Assembly (NCBI GenBank): GCA_041744735.1
Contig: JBGTKH010000095.1
Location: forward strand, 1-10,915
From: JBGTKH01 sp041744735
Lineage (GTDB): Bacteria; Planctomycetota; Planctomycetia; Pirellulales; Pirellulaceae
DNA: 10,915 nucleotides
Reading direction: 5' to 3'
Shown piece by piece: positions 1 through 6,975 of the stretch; positions within the stretch are counted from its first letter, which is position 1; each line of letters starts with the position of its first letter. A program made the translations under genes and the position numbers. The notes under the pieces were generated by a model, which was given only the letters and a program-made list of their open reading frames with translations, was not told where the DNA came from and ran no database searches.

Positions 1-401
1 TGAAACGCCGTCGGTGGAGCTACAGTCTACGTACCCTATTCGTTTTGACGACTGTGGCTGCGGTCGCCATGTTTGGCGCGTTCCAGGGTCGCGCACTATG
101 GTGCTGGATAAAGTATGGTCCTTCCGTTCCTCTCTCCAAGGTCGAAGTGTATGGTGTAAATGATTTCGGCCTTGTCCTCATCATAAATGGCAGGCGTGTA
201 TACACTGACGAGTCACGGACATTAGCTGAGGCAGTGGCATTTCGGATTTGGGGCGCCACGGTAGCGAAGGAACTGCCGGATACTAGGATTGGCGGCGTCT
301 GGCGTTGCCGCTCCGCCGATCCGCCATTTGTCGTGCGTATCGGTAACGAATACGTCAACGCCTACTACGCTCAATCGGAGTTGTCGCAAACCGGACAGTG
401 A
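1..401 (+). CDS. Small membrane-anchored hypothetical protein (start codon cut by one base)
   Basis: The reading frame is open from the window edge to TGA at 399-401. Bases 1-2 are TG followed by AAA CGC CGT, so the window very probably begins at the second base of an ATG (or GTG/TTG) start codon. The protein would be about 133 residues, beginning (M)KRRRWSYSLRTLFVLTTVAAVAMFGAF. A basic stretch followed by SLRTLFVL and a hydrophobic segment is an N-terminal membrane anchor seen repeatedly in planctomycetal proteins (family knowledge). An internal TTG at 45 would also give an open frame, but it would cut this anchor in half, so I reject it as the start. The rest, about residues 40-133, has no domain I recognise. 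It contains several beta-strand-like stretches (SKVEVYGV, GLVLIINGRRVYT) and no catalytic motif. The function is unknown. Confidence is good for the gene and low for any role. Confidence 0.72.
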   Translation, partial: KRRRWSYSLRTLFVLTTVAAVAMFGAFQGRALWCWIKYGPSVPLSKVEVYGVNDFGLVLIINGRRVYTDESRTLAEAVAFRIWGATVAKELPDTRIGGVWRCRSADPPFVVRIGNEYVNAYYAQSELSQTGQ

Positions 402-706
402 TCGGCGCGCCGCCCACGGACGGAAATATTGGGGAATATTGGGATCAAACCTTGTTTACGGTTCCAGGAAACGAACACAAACGCTCACGGTCACAAAGAG
501 GCGTGAAAAGGTGTCAGGAACGAATGGCACTTGAAGTGTTCTAAGTCGTTATGCGGCTGCGGCAAAGTGTTGTTTTCGTCGAGACACCGCCGCAATAACT
601 CGTACATGACTGCCCTTCATTGACGTGGAGTAGATAAAAGAAAGGACGAAATCGAATGTATGGCCGCTCAAATACCGCGTCAACTCCTCGATGTTGTTTT
701 TTTTTG

Positions 707-762
707 AAATCTTTCCAAAATTGTTTGCGGCGAAAAGGATGTTTTTCGGTCTGTATAGGTAG
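707..762 (+). promoter_or_regulatory. Conserved 56-bp leader element, copy A
   Basis: This stretch aligns without gaps to 6920-6975 upstream of the truncated paralogue, with 43 of 56 bases identical by hand count. The last 19 bases are the best conserved: ttttcggtctgtataggtag here against ttttcggtctgtagaggtag there. Both copies can form a small hairpin with a shared CGAAA/TTTCG stem (731-735 with 744-748 here). It ends 45 bp before the ATG at 808. Conservation outside any coding frame suggests a promoter for an alternative sigma factor or a 5' UTR control element. The sequence alone does not distinguish these. The apparent minus-strand frame across it is broken by a stop in the other copy, so it is not coding. 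Confidence 0.6.
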
Positions 763-790
763 AAAGCAATTCTTTTTCGGTTTTCCAACG

Positions 791-798
791 GGACGGAG
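791..798 (+). promoter_or_regulatory. Ribosome binding site deciding the start at 808
   Basis: GGACGGAG lies nine bases before the ATG at 808. The alternative ATG codons at 859 and 865, further inside the same frame, have no purine-rich sequence before them. This supports the longer N-terminus. A nearly identical site, GGGACGGAG, precedes the TTG start of the glycosyltransferase fusion at 4846. Confidence 0.6.
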
Positions 799-807
799 AT
801 TATCGCA

Positions 808-3800
808 ATGCGGATTTTCGACGGTCAATGGTTTCGGGACATCTTTTCGTCCATTCGCATGAACATGAGTTCCCTGTCGCGCAAAAGCCGCCGGCGCAAA
901 CTCCGCCAGTTTTACCGCCGCCGACTGTTTTTAGAACCGCTGACCGCGCGCGTCATGCTGGACGCGTCGCCGCTGATGAATCCAACGGACGCATACGACG
1001 TCAACGACGACTGCGCGGTCACGTCGGCTGACGCCCAAGCGGTCTACGACACAATTTATGACTCGACAGGCACGTATCTTGGCCCGATTACCGTCGATCC
1101 CAGCGACACAGCTCCACCGTATACCGACGTCAACGGCGACTTTGTCATTGACCAACTTGATTACGATGCGCTTACGAGTTTTCTGGGTGCATCGGGGCCG
1201 AGCGGGCCTTCCGGACCTTCAGGACCTAGTGGACCATCTGGGCCGAGCGGACCTTCCGGGCCTTCAGGACCCAGTGGACCATCCGGGCCGAGTGGACCAT
1301 CAGGACCTAGCGGACCATCGGGACCTTCGCCCAATTACGATCCCACGGCCGCGGATGATTCGTCTAGCACGAATGAAGACACCGCGATTGCCGTTGGCGT
1401 TCTTTCCAACGACAGTGACCCGGACACTAGCGACACGCTGAGCGTGAGTTCCGTGGACACAAACAGCACGACGGGGTTGGTCAGCATCAGCGGTGATGGC
1501 ACGATCTACTACGATCCGAACGGCCACTTCGAATATCTGGCGGTGGGTGAAACAGCCACCGATTCCTTCCGATACACGGTGAGCGATGGCAATGGAGGTT
1601 CGACCACGGCGACGGTGACGATGATGATTACCGGCGTGAATGACGATCCCTCGGCTGCGGATGACTCGGCCAGCGCCGATGAAGACACTGCGATTGACGT
1701 TGGCGTTCTTTCCAACGACAGCGACCCAGACACGAGCGACACGCTCGGCGTGAGTTCCGTCGACGGCAGCGCCACAACCGGGTTGGTCAGCGTCAACGCT
1801 AATGGTACGATCCATTACGATCCCAACGGACAGTTCGACTACCTGGCAGTTGGGGAAACCGCCACTGATTCGTTTACTTACACAGTAGGCGATGGCAACG
1901 GAGGCTCTTCCACGGGGGTGGTGACGGTGATGATCACCGGCGTGAACGACAATCCATTGGCCACGGATGATTCGCAAAGCGTCGACGAAGACACCGCCAT
2001 GCCTATCGACGTCCTTTCGAACGACAGCGACGCGGATATCAGCGACACGCTCAGGGTTACATTGATAGACGACAGCGGGACCATCGGTTCGGTAAGCGTG
2101 AATGGCGACGGCACGATCCACTACGATCCGAACGGCCAGTTTGAGTATCTAGCCGTGGGCGAAACTGCCAGCGATTCGTTCAGTTACACAATGAGCGATG
2201 GCAACGGAGGCTTGTCCACGGCGTCGGTGACGGTGACGATCACCGGGGTAAACGACAGTCCGTCGGTTGCCGATGACACGGTTAGTACGAACGAAGACAC
2301 CCCGATTGAAATCCACGTACTTACCAACGATAGCGATCCAGACACTAGCGATACATTGAGCGTGATAACCGTGGAAAACGCATCGAGCGGATCCGTTACG
2401 CTGACCAGTTACGGGAGCATTCATTATGATCCCGCCGGGCAGTTCGATTTCCTAAAGGTTGGCGAAACGGCTTTCGATTCGTTCACTTATACGGTGAGCG
2501 ATGGAAACGGGGGCACGGCCACAGGCTATGTTAGCGTGACTATCGTAGGTGCAAACGATGCCCCCACAGCCGCGACTATCTCCGTCGAAACGGATCAAAA
2601 CGTACCGGTGTGGCTCGATCCGCTAATGTACGCCAGCGATGTCGACGGCGATTTGTTGGCCGCCATCATAACTTCAGCGCCGCTCAACGGCACACTGTCG
2701 CCGGAGCCTGGAGGAGGCTTTATCTATTCGCCGAATCCCAACTATTTCGGGACGGATTCCGCAACGTTTAAAGTCAACGACGGCACGGCCGACTCGCCTT
2801 TTGCCTTTGTCGCCGTTACGGTTAAACCTAACCTCGCTACGGTCACGATTGAGGCCATTGATGATATAGCCTTCGAATATGGTACGGCTGAGCAAAAGAA
2901 GGCCACATATCGTATTAGCCGAGACGGAGATACTTCGGTAGCTCTAAATGTGAAGGTCTCCACGGGAGGGGTCGCAACATATGCTGCACTTAGTTTCGAT
3001 GACTACACATTGGCTGGCGTCACTCACGCTACGACTTGGAGCTACGTAACGATTCCCAAGGACGCTGCTAGTGTCGATGTAACGCTCACCGCAATTCCGG
3101 ATAGTACCAATGAATCGAAGGAACCCGCAACGCTAAGCATCGAAAGCTACACGATTGGTAATACGCCTTATGTGATCGGCCTAAACTCTTCCGCGACGGT
3201 CTACATTGTTTACGGAGACCCGACGGTCACAATCGAGACCCTCGACGAGAAAGCGAACAAGATTTCGCAAAACACGGGAACGTATCGTATTTCTCGCACA
3301 GGAGATACGTCGGCGTCTCTCGCAGTGAGAGTTGAGATCAGCGGTACCGCCGAATACGGAGTTGCGGTAGACGACGACTACGCGTTAGATAATGTAGGCT
3401 TCACGTTTACCGGACACCACGTAATGGTCACCATTCCCGAAGACGCAGAATGGATCGATGTAACGCTTACGCCTCACGCAAGCTTCCTAGATGGTGGGGA
3501 GACCGAGACGGCCATACTTACCATCGTCGATTACGACCTGCTCACGACTCCGTACGGCATCGGCGAAAGCAATACGGCTACGGTAACCATTTCCGCGGAT
3601 CACCCCTGCGGCGACGGTGAGGATGCAAATGTTGATGACACTTGCCTCGTTATCGTTCGCGTCTTCGGCAAGTTGACGTTATTCGTCAAAACGGAAGCTA
3701 GCAACGAGCCAATTGAAACGGACTCCCAACTTGGCGACGATGTCTTGGAGGCTCTCGGACTTGAGAATACCAGTGATCCCATTGAAAATGTTTGGGACAC

Positions 3801-4239
3801 TGTGGTCGAATGGGCAGAGGATGCGTTTGAAGCGGTCACGGACCTTCCAGTGTCATTTCAGAATTTTAGAAATATCATTATGCCCGGTTTAGTTTCCGCT
3901 GAGGGAGTGATTCATTGGGCCCGGATTGACATTACAGCAAAGGCTGAAGGGACTGCCTACAAGTGGGATGGCTCGAAGTGGGCGAAAACATCAACGTTCT
4001 CATCGAACGAATTGCTCCTTCATTCGGAATTTCACAACTATGGTGATTCTGGTAATGGGGCTCTACCTCACGTTTTCACGTTGAGCGGCGCAGACATTTT
4101 CATGGATGGACTTAAGAGTATTTTTGCGGATTCTGCCTCAGCGTTGATCAATAATCCGGTAGATGCCCGCAGCCTACTAAAGTCGGCTACTGCAAGTGAG
4201 GCGGATGTTGTTATCTGGTTGGACGGGAATGAGGAGTAG
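808..4239 (+). CDS. Giant modular surface protein: LEPR-XLL-like motif, dockerin loops, collagen-like tract, VCBS and Calx-beta repeats
   Basis: The protein has 1143 residues, is probably exported, and is likely adhesive or structural at the cell surface. Residues 1-35 are strongly basic (RKSRRRKLRQFYRRR). Residues 42-54, LEPLTARVMLDAS, resemble the LEPR-XLL motif found at the N-termini of large planctomycetal surface proteins. Two dockerin-type-I calcium loops follow: D64-N66-D68-V71-D75 and D107-N109-D111-I114-D118. Residues 130-174 are fifteen Gly-Pro-Ser triplets, a collagen-like tract. Residues 182-588 are four VCBS/cadherin-like repeats of about 102 residues, each with DEDT/NEDT, LSNDSD, YDPNGQF, VGETA, YTVSDGNGG and ITGVND blocks. 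Residues 589-677 are a divergent fifth Ig-like repeat. Residues 678-805 and 806-931 look like two Calx-beta domains (TYRISRDGDTS, TYRISRTGDTS, VTIPEDA). Residues 932-1143 match nothing I know. The start is fixed by the ribosome binding site at 791-798. Dockerin loops are usually C-terminal, so their N-terminal place is notable. Adhesion or matrix function is inferred from the domains. Confidence 0.9.
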   Translation: MRIFDGQWFRDIFSSIRMNMSSLSRKSRRRKLRQFYRRRLFLEPLTARVMLDASPLMNPTDAYDVNDDCAVTSADAQAVYDTIYDSTGTYLGPITVDPSDTAPPYTDVNGDFVIDQLDYDALTSFLGASGPSGPSGPSGPSGPSGPSGPSGPSGPSGPSGPSGPSGPSGPSGPSPNYDPTAADDSSSTNEDTAIAVGVLSNDSDPDTSDTLSVSSVDTNSTTGLVSISGDGTIYYDPNGHFEYLAVGETATDSFRYTVSDGNGGSTTATVTMMITGVNDDPSAADDSASADEDTAIDVGVLSNDSDPDTSDTLGVSSVDGSATTGLVSVNANGTIHYDPNGQFDYLAVGETATDSFTYTVGDGNGGSSTGVVTVMITGVNDNPLATDDSQSVDEDTAMPIDVLSNDSDADISDTLRVTLIDDSGTIGSVSVNGDGTIHYDPNGQFEYLAVGETASDSFSYTMSDGNGGLSTASVTVTITGVNDSPSVADDTVSTNEDTPIEIHVLTNDSDPDTSDTLSVITVENASSGSVTLTSYGSIHYDPAGQFDFLKVGETAFDSFTYTVSDGNGGTATGYVSVTIVGANDAPTAATISVETDQNVPVWLDPLMYASDVDGDLLAAIITSAPLNGTLSPEPGGGFIYSPNPNYFGTDSATFKVNDGTADSPFAFVAVTVKPNLATVTIEAIDDIAFEYGTAEQKKATYRISRDGDTSVALNVKVSTGGVATYAALSFDDYTLAGVTHATTWSYVTIPKDAASVDVTLTAIPDSTNESKEPATLSIESYTIGNTPYVIGLNSSATVYIVYGDPTVTIETLDEKANKISQNTGTYRISRTGDTSASLAVRVEISGTAEYGVAVDDDYALDNVGFTFTGHHVMVTIPEDAEWIDVTLTPHASFLDGGETETAILTIVDYDLLTTPYGIGESNTATVTISADHPCGDGEDANVDDTCLVIVRVFGKLTLFVKTEASNEPIETDSQLGDDVLEALGLENTSDPIENVWDTVVEWAEDAFEAVTDLPVSFQNFRNIIMPGLVSAEGVIHWARIDITAKAEGTAYKWDGSKWAKTSTFSSNELLLHSEFHNYGDSGNGALPHVFTLSGADIFMDGLKSIFADSASALINNPVDARSLLKSATASEADVVIWLDGNEE
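1195..1329 (+). repeat. Collagen-like (Gly-Pro-Ser)15 tract
   Basis: Fifteen uninterrupted in-frame Gly-Pro-Ser codon triplets. At DNA level there is a second, 45-bp period: units 1195-1239 and 1240-1284 differ at only four silent positions, while 1285-1329 is more diverged. This suggests growth by duplication of five-triplet blocks, and copy number may vary between strains. Bacterial Gly-X-Y tracts of this kind can form triple helices; at 15 triplets this one is short, and it lacks hydroxyproline-equivalent charged stabilising residues. Confidence 0.92.
1351..2571 (+). repeat. Four tandem VCBS/cadherin-like domain repeats
   Basis: Units start at 1351, 1657, 1963 and 2269. The first three are exactly 306 bp and the fourth is 303 bp because one codon is missing. 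Units 1 and 2 are the most alike, and unit 4 is the most diverged (LTNDSD for LSNDSD, IVGAND for ITGVND). Each unit ends in a Gly-rich DGNGG hairpin and a short ITGVND linker, as is normal for VCBS-type adhesin repeats. Several Asp residues at the joints would fit calcium-stiffened linkers, but this is inferred. Confidence 0.88.
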
Positions 4240-4249
4240 CTAGGCAATC

Positions 4250-4849
4250 ATGAGAAAGATATCATTGGCGCTGTTCATTGTGGTTTTGGCCGGCGGATGC
4301 ACGACGCATGCGCAGCCATCCACACCCAAATCGCCAGGAAACGGGACCGCACTTGATGATCGAGCGAAACGTCTTGTCGGATCGTGGCGCGTGGATATCG
4401 AGGCCACACGTCCTCACCTTGAGGAGATTCTCGCGGACGCGAAAGAGCGTAATCCGTTAGTCGACATCAATATCCGGCGAGATCAGTATCTCGCGGTCGA
4501 CAAGACAATACGGTATGTCTTCACCGAGGAGCGGTTTGAGACTTGGGCCGGTGATTCACACGAGGGGGGCCGATACAGTGTTACACAGTCTGACGGAGAA
4601 TTCGTGGTGCTTCGCCTTTTTGACGATAACTTGCCGCAATACCATGATATGACTCTTGAGCAGATAATTGAAAGGCTCGGACTGGTAACAGGAAATGTGC
4701 CTCAGATTTTGGGCGTGGAATTCATCGACGACGATCATTTTCGGTTGTTTGGAATCAAAGTGCGAAACCGCAAGATCACGGAAGAACGAAACTACGCTCA
4801 TCCTGTTTTCGAGCGTGTCAACGTCGAAGGACCGGGACGGAGAACTTGA
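4250..4849 (+). CDS. Predicted secreted lipoprotein, lipocalin-like start
   Basis: 199 residues. The N-terminus MRKISLALFIVVLAGGC is a lipoprotein-type signal peptide. The lipobox is A14-G15-G16 before Cys17, acceptable though Leu is more usual at the first position. A Pro/Ser/Gly-rich linker (residues 21-34) follows. RLVGSWRVD (41-49) resembles the G-x-W opening of lipocalin-like or TIGR03067-type domains. The rest has strand-like segments (YVFTEERFETW, GRYSVTQSDGEFVVLRLF, HFRLFGIKV) that fit a small beta-barrel. No catalytic residues are evident. The ATG lies ten bases after the stop of the surface-protein gene, with GAGGAG at 4231-4236 as a rather distant ribosome binding site. Its last four bases overlap the next gene. 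Co-transcription with both neighbours is likely; a role in surface-layer or export quality control is only a guess. Confidence 0.78.
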   Translation: MRKISLALFIVVLAGGCTTHAQPSTPKSPGNGTALDDRAKRLVGSWRVDIEATRPHLEEILADAKERNPLVDINIRRDQYLAVDKTIRYVFTEERFETWAGDSHEGGRYSVTQSDGEFVVLRLFDDNLPQYHDMTLEQIIERLGLVTGNVPQILGVEFIDDDHFRLFGIKVRNRKITEERNYAHPVFERVNVEGPGRRT

Positions 4850-6822
4850 TCAAGGTGTTGCGAGTGTTTTGGTGGCGCGGCGGACCGCGGGAGGGGAACT
4901 TTGGCGATTGCCTGACCCCGTTGCTGTGCGAGTCGCTTACCGGCCGCCGCGTGGAGTATGCCAACATCGCTGAGGCAGACTTGGTGGCCATCGGCAGTCT
5001 GCTGGAACCATTCTTTTTCCGCCAAGGATCCTGGGACCAGTACTCGCGCGTCGTGTGGGGCACGGGCCGCATGTACGGCGGCCGGGACAAGCTGCAGCTT
5101 ACCAAGGCGCACGTGGCGGCGCTGCGGGGACGGCTGACACTGGAAAACGTCGTCATGTCCGGGGATCGCGACGTGCGGCTCGGCGACCCGGTGCTATTGG
5201 CGGCGCGGTTGGCGCGGCCGCTGCCCAAGCGGTACAAGCTAGGCTTGGTGCCGCATCATTCCGAACACGCCCAGCCTCTCATTCGTGAAATCGCCGATCG
5301 CTCGCCGGACATCACGGTGATCGACATCTGCGGCGGCGTGCAGACGGTGCTCGACCAATTCGCGCAGTGCGAATTCATTCTGTCCTCGGCGCTCCACGGG
5401 CTGGTAGCCGCCGATGCACTCGGCATTCCCAACGAGTGGCTGTGGCTCGACGGGAGCCACCATGCGCGGGCCGGCAAACCTCCGTTCAAATACCGCGACT
5501 ACTATTCGGTCTTCGGCCTCCAAGACAAGCAGCCCATCCGGCTGTCGCCCCACAACACGCTGGATGATATCCTGGCCCGCTTCGGATCGTACGAGCGGCC
5601 CGGTCTGCAACAAATCCAACAGCGGTTGCTCGACGGATTTCCCTTTTACCGTAGCGCGGACGTTCTCCCGCTCCCCGATCCTGGTGCAATGGACGTCCGC
5701 GCTGGCTCGCCAATACAAAATGTAACGGGTGAGAAAATACCCAGTATCGGTTTGTGCATGATTGTGAAGAACGAGGCGCACGTAATCCAGCGTTGCCTGG
5801 ATTCCGTGCGGCCGTTGATTACGCGATGGACGATTGTCGATACAGGCTCGACCGATGGCACTCAAGATATCATTCGGAAATCGCTGGCGGACGTTCCAGG
5901 CGAATTGCACGAATGGCCGTGGGTTGATTTCGCACACAATCGCAGTGAAGCATTGGCTCTGGCCGCGCCGCACAGCGAGTATCTGCTGGTCATCGACGCC
6001 GACGACGTTTTCGAAACGGCGCCAAATTTTTCCCTGCCACAGTTGATGCACGACGCTTATTCCTTGACGGTCGTTGACCAGAACGTGCGTTACGAACGAA
6101 TTCATTTAGTTCGCGCCGCGTGCGGCTGGCGATATGAGGGGGTGCTGCACGAACATATTACTTGCGATCACCAGCATACCAAAACGAGTTTGCCGGGGTT
6201 GACCTATCGTCGGCTCGGCGGTGGCGCGCGGTCGCGCGATCCCAACAAGTTTTTAAAGGACGCGGCCGTGCTGCAGAAGGCGTTGGAGCGGGAACCGAAC
6301 AACGCCCGCTACGCGTTCTATTTGGCACAAAGCTGGCGCGACGCGGGTCGCTTTCCCGATGCCGTAACGGCATATCGCAAGCGCGCCGAGATGGGCGGTT
6401 GGGAAGAGGAAACGTGGTATTCGCTGTACGAAGTGGCACGGTTGCTGGAAAAGACCGATGCGAGCTACGACGCGGTCGTGGCCGCGTACCTGCGTGCCTA
6501 CGCATTTCGTCCCATCCGGGCCGAATCACTCACGAAGTTGGCCGGCTACCTGCGGCAGAAGAAAGAATGGCCCACCGCCTTTCTGTTTGCGAGCACCGCG
6601 GTGTCGACTCCCCGCCCGGCCGACATCTTGTTTGTCGACGACGCCGTCTACAGTTGGCAAGCGCTGGACGAGTTCGCGATCAGCGCGTACTGGGTCGGCC
6701 GCTACTCAGCATCCCGAGACGCTTGCCAACGGTTGCTCAGCGGCGGACGCCTGCCAGACGCGGAAATCCCCCGCGTCCAAAGGAACTTGGCCTTTGCTGA
6801 GCAACGCTTGTCGGGGCGGTAA
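4846..6822 (+). CDS. Fusion of pyruvyl-transferase-like domain, family-2 glycosyltransferase and TPR repeats
   Basis: 658 residues. Residues 1-230 resemble the polysaccharide pyruvyl transferase family: the GNFGDCLTPLL motif (17-27), then SSALHGLVAADALGIPN (180-196) with His184, as in the S-x-R-(L/F)-H-G block of that family, although Ala-Leu replaces Arg-Leu here. Residues 300-460 are a GT-A glycosyltransferase of family 2: CMIVKNE (304-310), VDTGSTDGT (331-339) and the metal-binding DADD (384-387), followed by a conserved WRYEGVLHEH segment. Residues 470-640 contain TPR-like helices (e.g. EPNNARYAFYLAQSWRDAGRFPDAVTAYRK). No signal peptide or membrane segment is visible, so it probably acts in the cytoplasm on a surface glycan precursor or a glycoprotein. 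The TTG start overlaps the preceding stop as TTGA, and GGGACGGAG lies just before it. GTG at 4855 is an alternative start. Codon use is visibly more G+C-rich than in the surface-protein gene. Confidence 0.85.
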   Translation: MIKVLRVFWWRGGPREGNFGDCLTPLLCESLTGRRVEYANIAEADLVAIGSLLEPFFFRQGSWDQYSRVVWGTGRMYGGRDKLQLTKAHVAALRGRLTLENVVMSGDRDVRLGDPVLLAARLARPLPKRYKLGLVPHHSEHAQPLIREIADRSPDITVIDICGGVQTVLDQFAQCEFILSSALHGLVAADALGIPNEWLWLDGSHHARAGKPPFKYRDYYSVFGLQDKQPIRLSPHNTLDDILARFGSYERPGLQQIQQRLLDGFPFYRSADVLPLPDPGAMDVRAGSPIQNVTGEKIPSIGLCMIVKNEAHVIQRCLDSVRPLITRWTIVDTGSTDGTQDIIRKSLADVPGELHEWPWVDFAHNRSEALALAAPHSEYLLVIDADDVFETAPNFSLPQLMHDAYSLTVVDQNVRYERIHLVRAACGWRYEGVLHEHITCDHQHTKTSLPGLTYRRLGGGARSRDPNKFLKDAAVLQKALEREPNNARYAFYLAQSWRDAGRFPDAVTAYRKRAEMGGWEEETWYSLYEVARLLEKTDASYDAVVAAYLRAYAFRPIRAESLTKLAGYLRQKKEWPTAFLFASTAVSTPRPADILFVDDAVYSWQALDEFAISAYWVGRYSASRDACQRLLSGGRLPDAEIPRVQRNLAFAEQRLSGR

Positions 6823-6919
6823 GGGGAAGTATCTAGTTGCCGCTCGCGGAGAGACTCGGAGGGTTGCATCATCCGAGCGAAGGTCAATTCCTGGAGATCG
6901 CCTTGGAGAGATTTTTCTA

Positions 6920-6975
6920 AAATTTCTACAGAATCATTTGCGCCGAAAGGGCCAGTTTTCGGTCTGTAGAGGTAG
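6920..6975 (+). promoter_or_regulatory. Conserved 56-bp leader element, copy B
   Basis: This is the second copy of the element at 707-762, matching at 43 of 56 positions without gaps, with the CGAAA/TTTCG hairpin arms preserved (6944-6948 with 6957-6961). Here the stem is extended on the outside by one C-G pair. It is joined directly to coding sequence at 6976: the final TAG of the element is in frame with, and immediately before, the codons for YRRRLFLEPL. The 97 bases between the previous gene and this copy (6823-6919) hold only a weak 6-bp hairpin (CTCGGA/TCCGAG) and no gene. Confidence 0.58.

Larger units (their letters stand above)
402..807. other. Intergenic region upstream of the surface-protein gene
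   Basis: These 406 bp hold no convincing gene. The short frames on either strand are compositionally poor, and some overlap the leader repeat, whose second copy does not preserve them. The region contains a possible REP-like motif at 506-530 (aaaaggtgtcaggaacgaat and on), an 11-base T run near 695-705, the 56-bp leader element at 707-762 and the ribosome binding site at 791-798. No clear terminator for the preceding gene is visible. The promoter of the large surface-protein gene most likely lies here. Confidence 0.6.

Noticed and set aside
541..828. Open frame on the minus strand upstream of the surface-protein gene
   Set aside because: It overlaps the leader repeat. The corresponding frame in the second leader copy has a stop, composition is not protein-like, and it faces the real gene head-on.
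1195..1329. CRISPR-like or other short-spacer array
   Set aside because: The periodicity is nine bases within a reading frame, coding Gly-Pro-Ser; there are no unique spacers.
1300..2121. Long minus-strand frame of 273 codons inside the VCBS repeats
   Set aside because: Its apparent repetition merely mirrors the 306-bp repeat of the coding strand; it has no recognisable domain and lies inside a well-supported gene.
5239..6105. Minus-strand frame of 288 codons within the glycosyltransferase gene
   Set aside because: The plus strand carries clear catalytic motifs over the same bases; the minus frame is a by-product of G+C-rich codon use.
6854..6895. Terminator after the glycosyltransferase gene (CTCGGA/TCCGAG)
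   Set aside because: The stem is only six base pairs with an eleven-base loop and no T run follows.
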